From contig DATKPE010000023.1 of the NCBI GenBank assembly GCA_035524335.1, positions 8,826 to 72,825 of the forward strand: a stretch of DNA of 64,000 nt, written 5' to 3'. Source of the DNA: DATKPE01 sp035524335 (lineage in GTDB: Bacteria; Bacteroidota; Ignavibacteria; UBA10030; SZUA-254). Position 1 is the stretch's first letter. Each line of letters begins with the position of its first letter. Positions 33,410-41,138 of the stretch are shown here, piece by piece. The notes below the pieces were generated by a model, which worked only from the letters and a program-made list of their open reading frames with translations, was not told the origin of the DNA and searched no databases. The translations under genes were made by a program, and so were the position numbers.

Positions 33410-33425
33410 TGCAAAGGCTGTGCCA
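33410..33425 (-). promoter_or_regulatory. Sigma-54 promoter of the flgB-flgE operon
   Basis: On the minus strand this reads TGGCACAGCCTTTGCA, with TGGCAC at -24 and TTTGCA at -12 in the exact spacing (10 bases between GG and GC). It lies about 38 bases before the first gene. The flgB operon should therefore depend on sigma-54 and the activator encoded just upstream (33594-35063). Confidence 0.9.
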
Positions 33426-33537
33426 GAGGAAAAAGAAAAATCAGAACGGGAATGACTGCTGAATTATTCCGGTTTTGGAACGTTTACGGGAAAACGCAGT
33501 GAAGACAGGTCTGATGGCGGAGAAGAAGATGTCAACT

Positions 33538-33555
33538 ATTAGCCACTTGGCTAAT
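33538..33555. promoter_or_regulatory. Perfect palindrome, candidate activator-binding site
   Basis: The plus strand reads ATTAGCCA-CT-TGGCTAAT, with 8-bp arms matching exactly. It lies about 113 bp upstream of the sigma-54 promoter at 33410-33425 and about 38 bp after the stop of the activator gene. There is no T-tract, so a terminator is unlikely. Position and symmetry fit an enhancer site for an NtrC-type dimer. Confidence 0.55.
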
Positions 33556-33593
33556 ATTGGCTCGTCAGCGGGGGTTGCGGAGGAAGGTGGATG

Positions 33594-35063
33594 TCAAAGC
33601 AACTGACGGCCGGAGATGGTCGGGCCGGCAGGCAGTTCCGGGTTGTCGGCGGTCCGGTACCCGCGCTCCCCTTCGATGCCGAGCTGGGAGATTCGGTACC
33701 GGAGTTTGGACCGTGAAAGTCCGAGCACTTTGGCGGCCCGCACCTGATTGCCGTTGGTAATGGCAAGGGTTTTAAGGATCAGATCCTTCATGACACGGTT
33801 GATCGGCACGCCGGCATCGGGCACTTCCAGAATATAGTTGTTCGCGAACTGTTCGGGCGCCGCGGGCGCCGTTTTGCCGGAGGCGGGGATATTGAGGAAT
33901 ATGAAATTCTCCGCTTTCAGCAGATCGCCGTCATTCAGGAGGACAACCCGTTCGATCGCGTTGCGGAGTTCCCGGACATTTCCTTTCCACCGGTTGTTCT
34001 CGAGGAGCAGAAGAACCTCCGGGCTGAGTTTCGGGACCGGTTTGTTGAATTTCCTGCAGTATTCCTCAAGAAACACCTGAACCATGATTCCGATGTCCTC
34101 CCGTCTGTCGCGGAGAGGGGGAATTTTGATCGATGCGACGTTGAGCCGGTAGAAGAGGTCTTCGCGGAATCGTCCCGCCTCCACCTCGCGGGCGATATCC
34201 CGGTTGGTGGCGGCAAGGATCCGGACGTCGACAATGATCTCTTTGGTTCCGCCGAGCCGGAAGAAGCGCTGTTCTTCGAGGACCCGGAGGAGTTTGACCT
34301 GCATATCGGTGCTGAGCTCGCCGATTTCGTCCAGAAGGATGGTGCCGCCGTGGGCGAGTTCGAACTTGCCCTGCTTCATCCTGTCGCTGGCACCGGTGAA
34401 CGCCCCTCTTTCATATCCGAAAATCTCGCTTTCGGCGAGATCCTTCGGGATGGCGCCGCAATTGATCCGGATGAACGGTTCTCCGGCACGGGAGCTCTGT
34501 TCGCAGATATAGCGGGCGATAAGTTCCTTGCCGGTGCCGCTTTCCCCCTCGATCAGCACGGTGGTGGAATCGCTCGCGGCCAGCCGTTTCGCCATGTCGA
34601 TGATGGCGAGCATTTCCTTGCTTCTGCAGATGATGCCGCTGCCGGGGCGTGTTTCGTTGATTTCCTGCTGAAGGAGGTCGATCTTCTTCTGGAGCCGTGC
34701 ATGTTCGAGCGTTTTGCCGAGGAGGAGATTGAGGTGATCAAGATCGATCGGTTTGACGAGAAAATCGCTCGCCCCTTCCTTCATCGCCTGGACGGCGAGG
34801 GAGACGTCCGCATAGGCGGTCATGAGAATGATCGGGACCTGCCATCCTTCCCGCCGGATCAGTTTCATCACCTCGACGCCGTGCCGGTCGCCGATAAAGA
34901 TATCGAGAATGACGATCTGGGGACGGACCTGGGCGAGGAGGGTCAGAATAGTTGCGGCGGAATCGTGGCAGACCGGTTCGTATCCCCATTGGGTGAGGAT
35001 TTTTCCGAGGGAATCGGTGATCAGCCGTTCATCGTCAATGACTAATATTTTTCCTTTGGACAT
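33594..35063 (-). CDS. NtrC-family sigma-54 activator (FlrC/FlgR-like)
   Basis: The 489 residues comprise a receiver domain (1-120, 'KILVIDDERLITDSLGKILT', phospho-Asp in 'IVILDIFIGDRHG'), an AAA+ domain (about 140-375, Walker A 'IEGESGTGKELIARYICEQS', sigma-54 contact loop 'GYERGAFTGASDRM', Walker B 'GTILLDEIGELS') and a Fis-type helix-turn-helix (about 440-480, 'NQVRAAKVLGLSRSKLRYRI'). The full GAFTGA loop means it can activate sigma-54. It overlaps the kinase gene by 29 bp. It probably activates the flgB and fliL operons. No symbol is given because FlrC and FlgR cannot be told apart here. Confidence 0.93.
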   Translation of the reverse strand: MSKGKILVIDDERLITDSLGKILTQWGYEPVCHDSAATILTLLAQVRPQIVILDIFIGDRHGVEVMKLIRREGWQVPIILMTAYADVSLAVQAMKEGASDFLVKPIDLDHLNLLLGKTLEHARLQKKIDLLQQEINETRPGSGIICRSKEMLAIIDMAKRLAASDSTTVLIEGESGTGKELIARYICEQSSRAGEPFIRINCGAIPKDLAESEIFGYERGAFTGASDRMKQGKFELAHGGTILLDEIGELSTDMQVKLLRVLEEQRFFRLGGTKEIIVDVRILAATNRDIAREVEAGRFREDLFYRLNVASIKIPPLRDRREDIGIMVQVFLEEYCRKFNKPVPKLSPEVLLLLENNRWKGNVRELRNAIERVVLLNDGDLLKAENFIFLNIPASGKTAPAAPEQFANNYILEVPDAGVPINRVMKDLILKTLAITNGNQVRAAKVLGLSRSKLRYRISQLGIEGERGYRTADNPELPAGPTISGRQLL

Positions 35064-36735
35064 CTTCGGATTCTCGAGATTGGGGGAGGGAGAAGATCAG
35101 CCGGGCGATCGTGCCGCCGCCGAGGGTCGGCTCGATCGCGAGTTCCGCGTTGTGCTGATCCATGATATGTTTGGAGAGCGCGAGGCCGAGGCCGGTCCCG
35201 CCCGGCTTGGTCGTCTGGAACGGTTCAAAGATATATTGAAGTTGTTCCTGAGAAATTCCGGAGCCGTTATCCCGGATGGCGAGGACGATTTTGTTGGAGA
35301 CGAGCTCTCTGGAGTCGGTGAGGCTTTCGAGCATGCCGGTGGTGATGGTGACGGTTGCGCCCTCGGGTGAAGCATCGATGGCATTCTGCAGGAGGTTGAT
35401 GATCACCTGCTGGATCTGGCGTCCGTCGAGGGGGATCTGCGGGAGGGCGTCGGCAAGGTGCGCATCGAGCCGGATGTTCTTCCGCTGGGCCGGCACCTTC
35501 ATGAACCAGAGCGCGTTCTGCAGGATCTGGTTGAGATGTTCCTCCTGAAGGTGAAGGGGAGTACCGCGGGCGAGGTTGAGGGTGTTTTCCACCACCTGGT
35601 TGATCCGGGAGGCGCCCTCCGTTGCCGCTGTGACGAATTCCCGGACGGTCGGGTTGATGTCGCCGCTCTGGAGCAGAAACTGAAGATTCATCATGACACT
35701 GGAAAGCGGATTGCGGATCTCGTGAGCGATGCCGCCGGCGAGACGCCCCATGAGACCCATTTTTTCCATGTGCATTAACTGCTGTTTCATTTTCTTCTCG
35801 TCCGTCGTATCGCGGATGTAGAGAAGGAAACAGCGCTCATGGGCGATCGCGGGCTCGCCGACATGGACTTCAACGGTGCGCATCCGTCCGTTCTTGGTGC
35901 GGAGGAGTTTCTCTCCGGAAGTGAACACCTCGAATTTCTGAATCGCCTCGTTCGGAACTTTGGCTGTGGCGAAGGGGAACTCGGGGAGCTGGCAGAGTTC
36001 TTCCCTGGAGTACCCTGTCAGGGCGAGTCCTTCCCTGTTGGCGTCGATTACGCGGCGCGTCTGTCCGTCGAGAAGGAAAATCGGTATGCTGGCGTGTTCA
36101 AAGAGACCCCGGTAATGCATTTCCGAGCTTTGCAGTTCCCGGTTTTTCTGGCTGAGCACCTCGGAATACATCTTCAGCTCGGCCATTTTTTCCTCGAGTT
36201 TCCGGATGACGATATTGTGGTGCTTCTTGAGGAACGCCACGTCGTCGATCTTCGCCTCGCCGGAATAATCGATCTCGATCTGTACGCCCCTGGCCGGCTG
36301 GAGCACCTCCTGGACGACCTCCAGAATGACGTCGAAGCCCGATTTGACGACGTAGCGGGTGACTCCGAGGTGCTGGGCGAACGCGATATCCTCGTCGTCG
36401 AGGTAGTTACTGCTGTAGAGAACGAAGGGGATTCTGGTGAAATCGGAATCGGCGCGCACTTCCTTGCAGAGCTGAAACCCGTCCATATTCGGCATCATCG
36501 CGTCGGATATGATCAGGTCGACCTTATATCTCCGCATCCGTTCGAGGGCTTCCCAGCCGTTCGAGGCCCGGATGATCCGGTACCCGTGCTTGACAAGTCT
36601 GTATTCAAGGAGATCGAGGTTTTCCTGCACATCGTCGACGATCAGAATGTGGACGGTGGCCAGGCCTCTGGATTCAGAGATCGGCAGATCTGAGGGGAAT
36701 CCCGGCTTCTCGGCGGTAGAGGTCAAGGATTTCAC
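35035..36735 (-). CDS. Sensor histidine kinase with N-terminal receiver and PAS domains
   Basis: The 566-residue soluble kinase has a receiver domain (about 28-145, 'VHILIVDDVQENLDLLEYRL', 'DLIISDAMMPNMDGFQLCKE'), a coiled coil (about 165-205), a PAS domain (about 208-320), a HisKA helix ('LAGGIAHEIRNPLSSVMMNL') with an intact phospho-His, and an ATPase domain ('IINLLQNAIDASPEG', 'IRDNGSGISQEQLQYIFEPF', 'GGTGLGLALSKHIM'). No membrane helix is seen. It starts with GTG and overlaps the activator gene by 29 bp, so they form a two-component pair, comparable to FlrB/FlrC or FlgS/FlgR. The N-terminal receiver is an extra input. Confidence 0.92.
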   Translation of the reverse strand: MKSLTSTAEKPGFPSDLPISESRGLATVHILIVDDVQENLDLLEYRLVKHGYRIIRASNGWEALERMRRYKVDLIISDAMMPNMDGFQLCKEVRADSDFTRIPFVLYSSNYLDDEDIAFAQHLGVTRYVVKSGFDVILEVVQEVLQPARGVQIEIDYSGEAKIDDVAFLKKHHNIVIRKLEEKMAELKMYSEVLSQKNRELQSSEMHYRGLFEHASIPIFLLDGQTRRVIDANREGLALTGYSREELCQLPEFPFATAKVPNEAIQKFEVFTSGEKLLRTKNGRMRTVEVHVGEPAIAHERCFLLYIRDTTDEKKMKQQLMHMEKMGLMGRLAGGIAHEIRNPLSSVMMNLQFLLQSGDINPTVREFVTAATEGASRINQVVENTLNLARGTPLHLQEEHLNQILQNALWFMKVPAQRKNIRLDAHLADALPQIPLDGRQIQQVIINLLQNAIDASPEGATVTITTGMLESLTDSRELVSNKIVLAIRDNGSGISQEQLQYIFEPFQTTKPGGTGLGLALSKHIMDQHNAELAIEPTLGGGTIARLIFSLPQSRESEDVQRKNISH

Positions 36736-36933
36736 GTGTCGGGTCGGGGCTGTTAGATCTCTTTCATGATTGTGGCAGTGCAGCCGGGATTCACACCGTG
36801 GAATTCTGTTCGCCGACGTCGGGCGTCGGATATACCCTTGCAGCGAATACCGAGCGGAGCAGTTTCTCTCTTCACAATTTCATTTTCAGTTTTTGACCAG
36901 CCAGCACCTGACTCGCGGTATCATGCAGCCCGC

Positions 36934-37218
36934 TTACGTTGACGAACGATCTCCAGCATTGCGGCGGAATGTGCGAGACACCCCGGAGCTCCCCCTGATT
37001 TCAGGGCGCTCCGCACCGATGCATCCCATGTCCGGGACCGTGTGCGATGAAAGACCGCAGGCGGCCTGAATTTTTAGCGCAAGAACCGGGAGGGATTGTC
37101 CGTCGTTTGCCTCACCGACAATCCTGATGTCAGGGTATCTCTTGTGTGGTGCACTGTAACAACACCGGACGATGCTACCGCGGCCGGCAGTCACCACCGA
37201 TAATTTGCCTTCCTTCAT
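36934..37218 (-). pseudogene. Degenerate NarL-type receiver domain remnant
   Basis: This 94-codon open frame reads 'KLSVVTAGRGSIVRCCYSAP' followed by 'HKRYPDIRIVGEANDGQS', which aligns without gaps to the start of NarL/FixJ receivers ('KI-VLIADDH-IVR---R-LLERYPDI-VVGEA-DG'). The two acidic Asp residues are lost ('AGRG' replaces 'ADDH'), the phospho-Asp region is eroded ('GLSSHTVPDMGCIGAERPEI') and no LuxR-type DNA-binding domain follows. It sits just downstream of a consensus sigma-70 promoter. It is most likely a decaying regulator, though a short expressed protein cannot be excluded. Confidence 0.5.
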
Positions 37219-37239
37219 ATGTATCCCCAGCGATGGGTG

Positions 37240-37268
37240 AATATATGCGAATAAGCGCTAAATGTCAA
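37240..37268 (-). promoter_or_regulatory. Consensus sigma-70 promoter upstream of the sensor/activator pair
   Basis: On the minus strand: TTGACA, 17-base spacer, TATATT, with -10 at 37240-37245 and -35 at 37263-37268. The predicted start is only about 16 bases from the degenerate receiver frame. No other good promoter was found before the kinase gene, so this one probably drives the two-component pair through a leader of about 500 bases. Confidence 0.75.
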
Positions 37269-37320
37269 ATTTTTCGGATAAATCGGGTAAACCGTTGCTC
37301 CGATTCTTTAAATCAATCTG

Positions 37321-37349
37321 CTATCACTCAAATTTTTCATGAGCGATAG
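37321..37349. promoter_or_regulatory. Inverted repeat upstream of the sigma-70 promoter
   Basis: The plus strand reads CTATCACTCA-AATTTTTCA-TGAGCGATAG. The 10-base arms have one mismatch and the loop is 9 bases. It lies about 55 bases upstream of the -35 element and about 75 bases downstream of flgM. No T-tract follows on either side, so a protein-binding site or a processing hairpin is more likely than a terminator. Confidence 0.35.
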
Positions 37350-37422
37350 AGAAAAATTATGGTGAAAATACAGCGGATTAACCGATTTTCAGGGAGGACA
37401 ACCGGAGGAGAAAGAGAGCGGC

Positions 37423-37686
37423 CTATTTAGCGCGCGGATTTTTTCTGAGGACGTTCGCGATATTTTCTGCGGTCTTCTGCGTCACTTCATCGGAGAAGTA
37501 GGAACCGTCATCCACCTTCTGACGGATCGCAGAAACCCGTTTTGCTTTTTCGTCTGATTGAAGGGAGCGGGCCTTGCCCGAGATTTCCGCCTTGTCACCG
37601 GGTGCAGTTCCGGCCGATTTTTTCCGGGGGGCGACCTTCGACTCCCGGCCGGCAGGCTGAATATCGGCGAGTTTTTTGATCTCCAT
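37423..37686 (-). CDS. flgM: Anti-sigma-28 factor FlgM
   Basis: FlgM holds FliA inactive until it is exported through the finished hook. The start at 37686 gives 87 residues ('MEIKKLADIQPAGRESKVAP') and has a strong GGAAGGGAAGG ribosome region upstream. The family core is 'DKAEISGKARSLQSDEKAKR', followed by 'VSAIRQKVDDGSYFSDEVTQ' and 'KTAENIANVLRKNP'. It lies after flaG, at the end of the fliC-fliS-fliD-flaG-flgM set. An upstream in-frame ATG at 37728 would extend it by 14 residues and is less likely. Confidence 0.9.
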   Translation of the reverse strand: MEIKKLADIQPAGRESKVAPRKKSAGTAPGDKAEISGKARSLQSDEKAKRVSAIRQKVDDGSYFSDEVTQKTAENIANVLRKNPRAK

Positions 37687-37716
37687 GGACAAACCTTCCC
37701 TTCCGTTGTCTGCGTC

Positions 37717-37744
37717 AATATAATTCATTAAACCGTCTGATCAA
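37717..37744 (-). promoter_or_regulatory. Possible sigma-70 promoter for flgM
   Basis: On the minus strand TTGATC, 16-base spacer, TATATT (-10 at 37717-37722, -35 at 37739-37744) lies over the end of flaG. The -35 matches four of six positions. It could give FliA-independent expression of FlgM, but the match is moderate. Confidence 0.3.
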
Positions 37745-38069
37745 AATGCCCGTTCATCGCCTTCAGGATCTCCTTGGCGATGCGGAGCGTCTCCTCGGGC
37801 GGGATCTGGCGGATCAGTTCATGCGTCGAGGCGTCGTACACCTTGATGACGACCCGCTTGGTCGATTCGTCCAGGGAGAAACTGAGCGTGGTCGGAAGCA
37901 TCTCCATGGCCGGATTCGATTCCTGACCCGCATACTCTCCCCGGGTCTTCTGCGATTTTTCGGGGAACTGGAACGCGTCACGGACCGGCGCCGGGTTCTG
38001 GCGCACTCCCTTGTCGCTGGCGGAGAGGAGCGGGTTTACCTGTGACATTTCAACCGGAGTTATCGACAT
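37728..38069 (-). CDS. flaG: FlaG family protein
   Basis: FlaG proteins influence filament length or growth. The start at 38069 gives 113 residues ('MSITPVEMSQVNPLLSASDK') and has an AAAGG ribosome site upstream; 38093 is an alternative without one. The conserved C-terminal half is 'LSFSLDESTKRVVIKVYDAS', 'THELIRQIPPEETLRIAKEI', the FlaG core with the 'IRQIPPEE' block. It lies between fliD and flgM. Confidence 0.9.
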   Translation of the reverse strand: MSITPVEMSQVNPLLSASDKGVRQNPAPVRDAFQFPEKSQKTRGEYAGQESNPAMEMLPTTLSFSLDESTKRVVIKVYDASTHELIRQIPPEETLRIAKEILKAMNGHFDQTV

Positions 38070-38098
38070 GATAGCCGCCTTTCGATCGTTCATGCAAA

Positions 38099-39547
38099 TC
38101 AGGAACTCGTCGTTCCGGTGACGGAATCGACGATATCGGTGATCATCTGCTGTTGTTCGGTCAGGTACGTATATTCCGCCTGCAGTCGCGCGAGCTCATC
38201 CTGATAATGCGCCGCTTTCGCGTTGATGATGGTGTTCTGCTGGGTGATCCGGTCGCTGAGGCTCGAGAGCTGATCGTTGGTCGACTGGGTATCGCTCGCA
38301 AGAATGCCGGTGATGTTGGTGAACCCGTTCACCAGCGTCTGGAGCTGTGTGGCAAACCCCTTCGCCGAGGTGAAGAGATCAGTCAGCGGACTGCCGTCCG
38401 TCCCCGCCACCGCCGTCAGCGTCGACGGATCACTGATGCTCAGCGATCCGTCGGATGCAATGGATATTCCGATCTGGGAGAGGGTCGAGGGATTGCCGGT
38501 TGCAACGCTGGAAACAGAACCGCCCATGATCGACTGGAGCTGCATCCGGAGATTCAGAAATGAGACATCGCCGGCGAAGATCTGCCGCACATGCGTCGTC
38601 GGATCAACCGAAGTTTTTGAAACCACGGTGGAGAGCACGTCGTTGTACTGGCTTATAAAGCTCTGGAGGACCGACTGGATATTCGATTTGTCGAGACCGA
38701 CCGTGAGGGAAACCGGCGTATCCGTCGCGCTCTGGGTACCGGTCAACTGAATCGATAACCCCGGAATGATATTGGATATCGTATTGGAATCCTTGACAAA
38801 ATCGATCCCGTCGAACTGGAATTCGGCATTGAGGGCCGAAACGTCCGTATGACTGAAGCCGCCCGTGGTCGAGGTGGAGGCTGTCCGGGCTGACACAACG
38901 CCGGCGCCGAGGCCGAGCGTGCTGAGGAGCGTGCCGCTCACGTCTCCCAGGGAAATCGCGCCCTGGGATCCGGTCGATTTTCCGTTGATCACCAGGCGGT
39001 CGTCCGTTCCGTTCACGGAGAGGACGGATGCCGAGACGCTGGAATCCGCGCTGTTGATCGCCTTGGCGAGATTGGAGAGCACGGTGCTGTTGGAATCGCC
39101 CGCCGCGATGTCGACATTCACATTGGTGGTCACGCCGTTGACGGTGACCTGGATCGTCTTTGTCCCGGCCCCTTCGGTATCTGCGATCGACGTGCCGGAG
39201 GCGTTAACCGTCGATGTCAGGACCATGTCGGTCTGCGCCAGCTGGGTGACGAGCAGGGAATGGGAACCGACCGTCGCAGAGGAGGTAGCCGTCGCGGTGA
39301 CAACCGAAGGATCACTGCTCCCGACGTCATAGGCGATCAGGCCCGCATCGGACCCGATCGTCGTGATATTCTGGAGTGTGGTCATCAAGGTGTCCATCTT
39401 CGTCTTGAGAGTTGACAATGCCGATAACCGGGCCTGGTCGGTCGTCTGCTGATTCTGCAGATTGGTCAGAGGTTGCTGGAGCGTCGCCTTATAGGCCGCC
39501 ACGGTGGCGTCGATCGTCGACTGGGATATGCCCGATACGTCTGCCAT
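38099..39547 (-). CDS. fliD: Flagellar filament cap FliD (HAP2)
   Basis: FliD caps the filament and folds flagellin at the tip. The 482 residues begin 'MADVSGISQSTIDATVAAYK' with 'LTNLQNQQTTDQARLSALST', and the C-terminal domain has 'TDQLSSLSDRITQQNTIINAK'-type sequence, reading 'QSTNDQLSSLSDRITQQNTI', and 'ELARLQAEYTYLTEQQQMIT'. The middle is Ser/Thr/Val-rich. It follows fliS by 18 bp and precedes flaG. Confidence 0.94.
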   Translation of the reverse strand: MADVSGISQSTIDATVAAYKATLQQPLTNLQNQQTTDQARLSALSTLKTKMDTLMTTLQNITTIGSDAGLIAYDVGSSDPSVVTATATSSATVGSHSLLVTQLAQTDMVLTSTVNASGTSIADTEGAGTKTIQVTVNGVTTNVNVDIAAGDSNSTVLSNLAKAINSADSSVSASVLSVNGTDDRLVINGKSTGSQGAISLGDVSGTLLSTLGLGAGVVSARTASTSTTGGFSHTDVSALNAEFQFDGIDFVKDSNTISNIIPGLSIQLTGTQSATDTPVSLTVGLDKSNIQSVLQSFISQYNDVLSTVVSKTSVDPTTHVRQIFAGDVSFLNLRMQLQSIMGGSVSSVATGNPSTLSQIGISIASDGSLSISDPSTLTAVAGTDGSPLTDLFTSAKGFATQLQTLVNGFTNITGILASDTQSTNDQLSSLSDRITQQNTIINAKAAHYQDELARLQAEYTYLTEQQQMITDIVDSVTGTTSS

Positions 39548-39565
39548 GACCTTCTCCTCTGTCTG

Positions 39566-39946
39566 CTACTTCAGATTGAACGCCGCGGCCCACGCTCCCC
39601 GGAGTTCTTCCAGGACGGTAGCCGCGACCGCATGGTTGTTATCCCTCAGGCACCTGCTGCAGTACCGGTAGAGCTGGAACAGGCGCAGTGCAATGTCGTT
39701 ATTCTCGAAATTCAGAGCCGCAATCAGCTGGGTCAGGACGTTCTGCGCCATCTGTCCGTCCCCCTTCTTGCACGCAACGATGGCGGTATCGTACAGCTTC
39801 AGGATCACCTGCGCCGGCGTGAGGTTCATCAGCTGTTCGTTGCGGTATTTGTCGGCAACCGTCTTCGCGAACGATGGCGCAATGGTGCCGGCCATCGGCT
39901 GAGGCGCCTCTGCTGTCTGCTGTGCCGGAGTATGGTGCGAAGTCAT
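39566..39946 (-). CDS. fliS: Flagellin export chaperone FliS
   Basis: FliS binds flagellin and prevents early polymerisation. The 126 residues contain 'ADKYRNEQLMNLTPAQVILK', 'LYDTAIVACKKGDGQMAQNV' and 'LTQLIAALNFENNDIALRLF', 'QLYRYCSRCLRDNN', matching the FliS four-helix family including the N-terminal Y-x-x-x-x-'LTPAQVI' motif. The first about 25 residues are a Pro/Ala-rich extension. It lies 100 bp after fliC. Confidence 0.93.
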   Translation of the reverse strand: MTSHHTPAQQTAEAPQPMAGTIAPSFAKTVADKYRNEQLMNLTPAQVILKLYDTAIVACKKGDGQMAQNVLTQLIAALNFENNDIALRLFQLYRYCSRCLRDNNHAVAATVLEELRGAWAAAFNLK

Positions 39947-40001
39947 CGTCTACTCGGTCTTGTTCGGATCATCGTTTATAAACCAGTGCGGGGAGCATCC
40001 C

Positions 40002-40018
40002 TCCGCCGCCGGCGGAGA
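40002..40018. other. GC hairpin between fliC and fliS
   Basis: CTCCGCC-GCC-GGCGGAG is a perfect 7-bp-arm hairpin about 30 bases after the fliC stop. No T-tract follows in the direction of transcription. It may stabilise the fliC end of the transcript and partly limit readthrough into fliS. Confidence 0.4.
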
Positions 40019-40046
40019 AGATACCCCCCACAACCGGAGTTATTTT

Positions 40047-40886
40047 TTATCTGAACAGCGACAGGAACACAGACGGTGTCTGGTTCGCCTGCGCGAGCTG
40101 GGCCGTCGCGGTCTGCTGCAGGAACTGATCCTTCACGACATCGATCTGTTCCTTCGCAACGTCCGCATCCATGATCTGGCTCTGCGCCGCGTCGGTATTC
40201 GTGATCGCCGTATTCAGGTTGGTCTCCTTGTCAGAAAGACGGCTTTCCATGGCGCCGATCGATCCGAGGGCTCCGCTGACGGTCTGGATACCGGTATCGA
40301 CTGTCAGGCTGGCGATGTTCGCAGCGGTCACCGAACCGGCCGCGACACCCAGAAGGGCGGTGGCGCCGGTGGTCTGCGAAAACGTCACGCCGAGAGTCTC
40401 CGTCGCCGCTTCGCCGATCTGGAACGTGGCGTTGAACGCCGTGGCGGCTGCGTCTTTCTTCATCAGCACGTTGCCGTTGAACTTCGTCTGATCGTTCGTA
40501 TCGTCGATTTCGGTCATCTGCTGGTTGATTTCATCCGCGATCGCAGTCAATTCGTCCGTTCCCATTGCGCCGTTGGCAGCGCGGGTCTGTTCCGCTTTGA
40601 TCTGGACGAGAATGTCGTTGATCGTCTGGTATCCGCCTTCTGCAACCGAAAACACGCTGTTCGCGTCGCCGACGTTCTGAAGAGCTGCGCTCAGGGCCTG
40701 GCTGCGGCCTTCCAGCTTCTTGGAAATCACGTATCCTGACGGATCGTCACCGGCCGAGTTGATCCGCTTGCCGGTCGCAAGACGAAGCTGGTGGATACCG
40801 AGCTGACGATTGGCATTGTTCAACGCGTTGAGTGCGTTGTATGCCGCTATGTTGGTGTTGATGCGAGCGCCTGAAGAATATGCCAT
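40047..40886 (-). CDS. fliC: Flagellin FliC
   Basis: Flagellin is the filament subunit. The start at 40886 ('MAYSSGARINTNIAAYNALN') gives 279 residues and has GGAGG 5 bases upstream; the D0/D1 N-terminus includes 'LGIHQLRLATGKRINSAGDD' and 'PSGYVISKKLEGRSQALSAA', and the C-terminus ends 'DVVKDQFLQQTATAQLAQAN' style sequence with 'PSVFLSLFR'. There is almost no outer domain, so the filament surface should be thin. One copy is present. The sigma-28 promoter is at 40968-40994. Confidence 0.95.
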   Translation of the reverse strand: MAYSSGARINTNIAAYNALNALNNANRQLGIHQLRLATGKRINSAGDDPSGYVISKKLEGRSQALSAALQNVGDANSVFSVAEGGYQTINDILVQIKAEQTRAANGAMGTDELTAIADEINQQMTEIDDTNDQTKFNGNVLMKKDAAATAFNATFQIGEAATETLGVTFSQTTGATALLGVAAGSVTAANIASLTVDTGIQTVSGALGSIGAMESRLSDKETNLNTAITNTDAAQSQIMDADVAKEQIDVVKDQFLQQTATAQLAQANQTPSVFLSLFR

Positions 40887-40967
40887 ACCTACCTCCATGT
40901 ATTGTAGTTTGAATATTCGGGCATCCGTGCCCTTTGAGTTATTGTGCGCCTTTCGGCCACATAGACT

Positions 40968-40994
40968 ATATCGGCAGTTTACTTCCGGACTTTA
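40968..40994 (-). promoter_or_regulatory. Sigma-28 (FliA) promoter of fliC
   Basis: On the minus strand TAAAGTCC, 11-base spacer, GCCGATAT, against the FliA consensus TAAAGTTT-N11-GCCGATAA. Spacing is exact and most bases match. It is about 82 bases before the fliC start. The 5' leader contains a GGGCA-CGGA-TGCCC hairpin. Confidence 0.88.
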
Positions 40995-41089
40995 ACTGTA
41001 ATTGCAGGAATTGGTGCCGTCAGTCACACTTTTTAATAAATATGCCCGAATTTGAAAATATTCGAGGGTTTCGTTTCTTGCTTCATATC

Positions 41090-41115
41090 AAAAAAAAGGT
41101 CCGCAAATGCGGACC
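41090..41115 (-). terminator. Intrinsic terminator after the dehydrogenase gene
   Basis: On the minus strand GGTCCGCATTTGCGGACC is followed by TTTTTTTT. It begins about 24 bases after the stop at 41139 and separates the dehydrogenase transcript from the fliC promoter. Confidence 0.92.
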
Positions 41116-41138
41116 CTTTTCTCTGAAATTTCAGATTC

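Noticed and set aside
33538..33555. Palindrome read as a transcription terminator of the activator gene
   Set aside because: No T-tract follows on the minus strand. Position fits a protein-binding site better.
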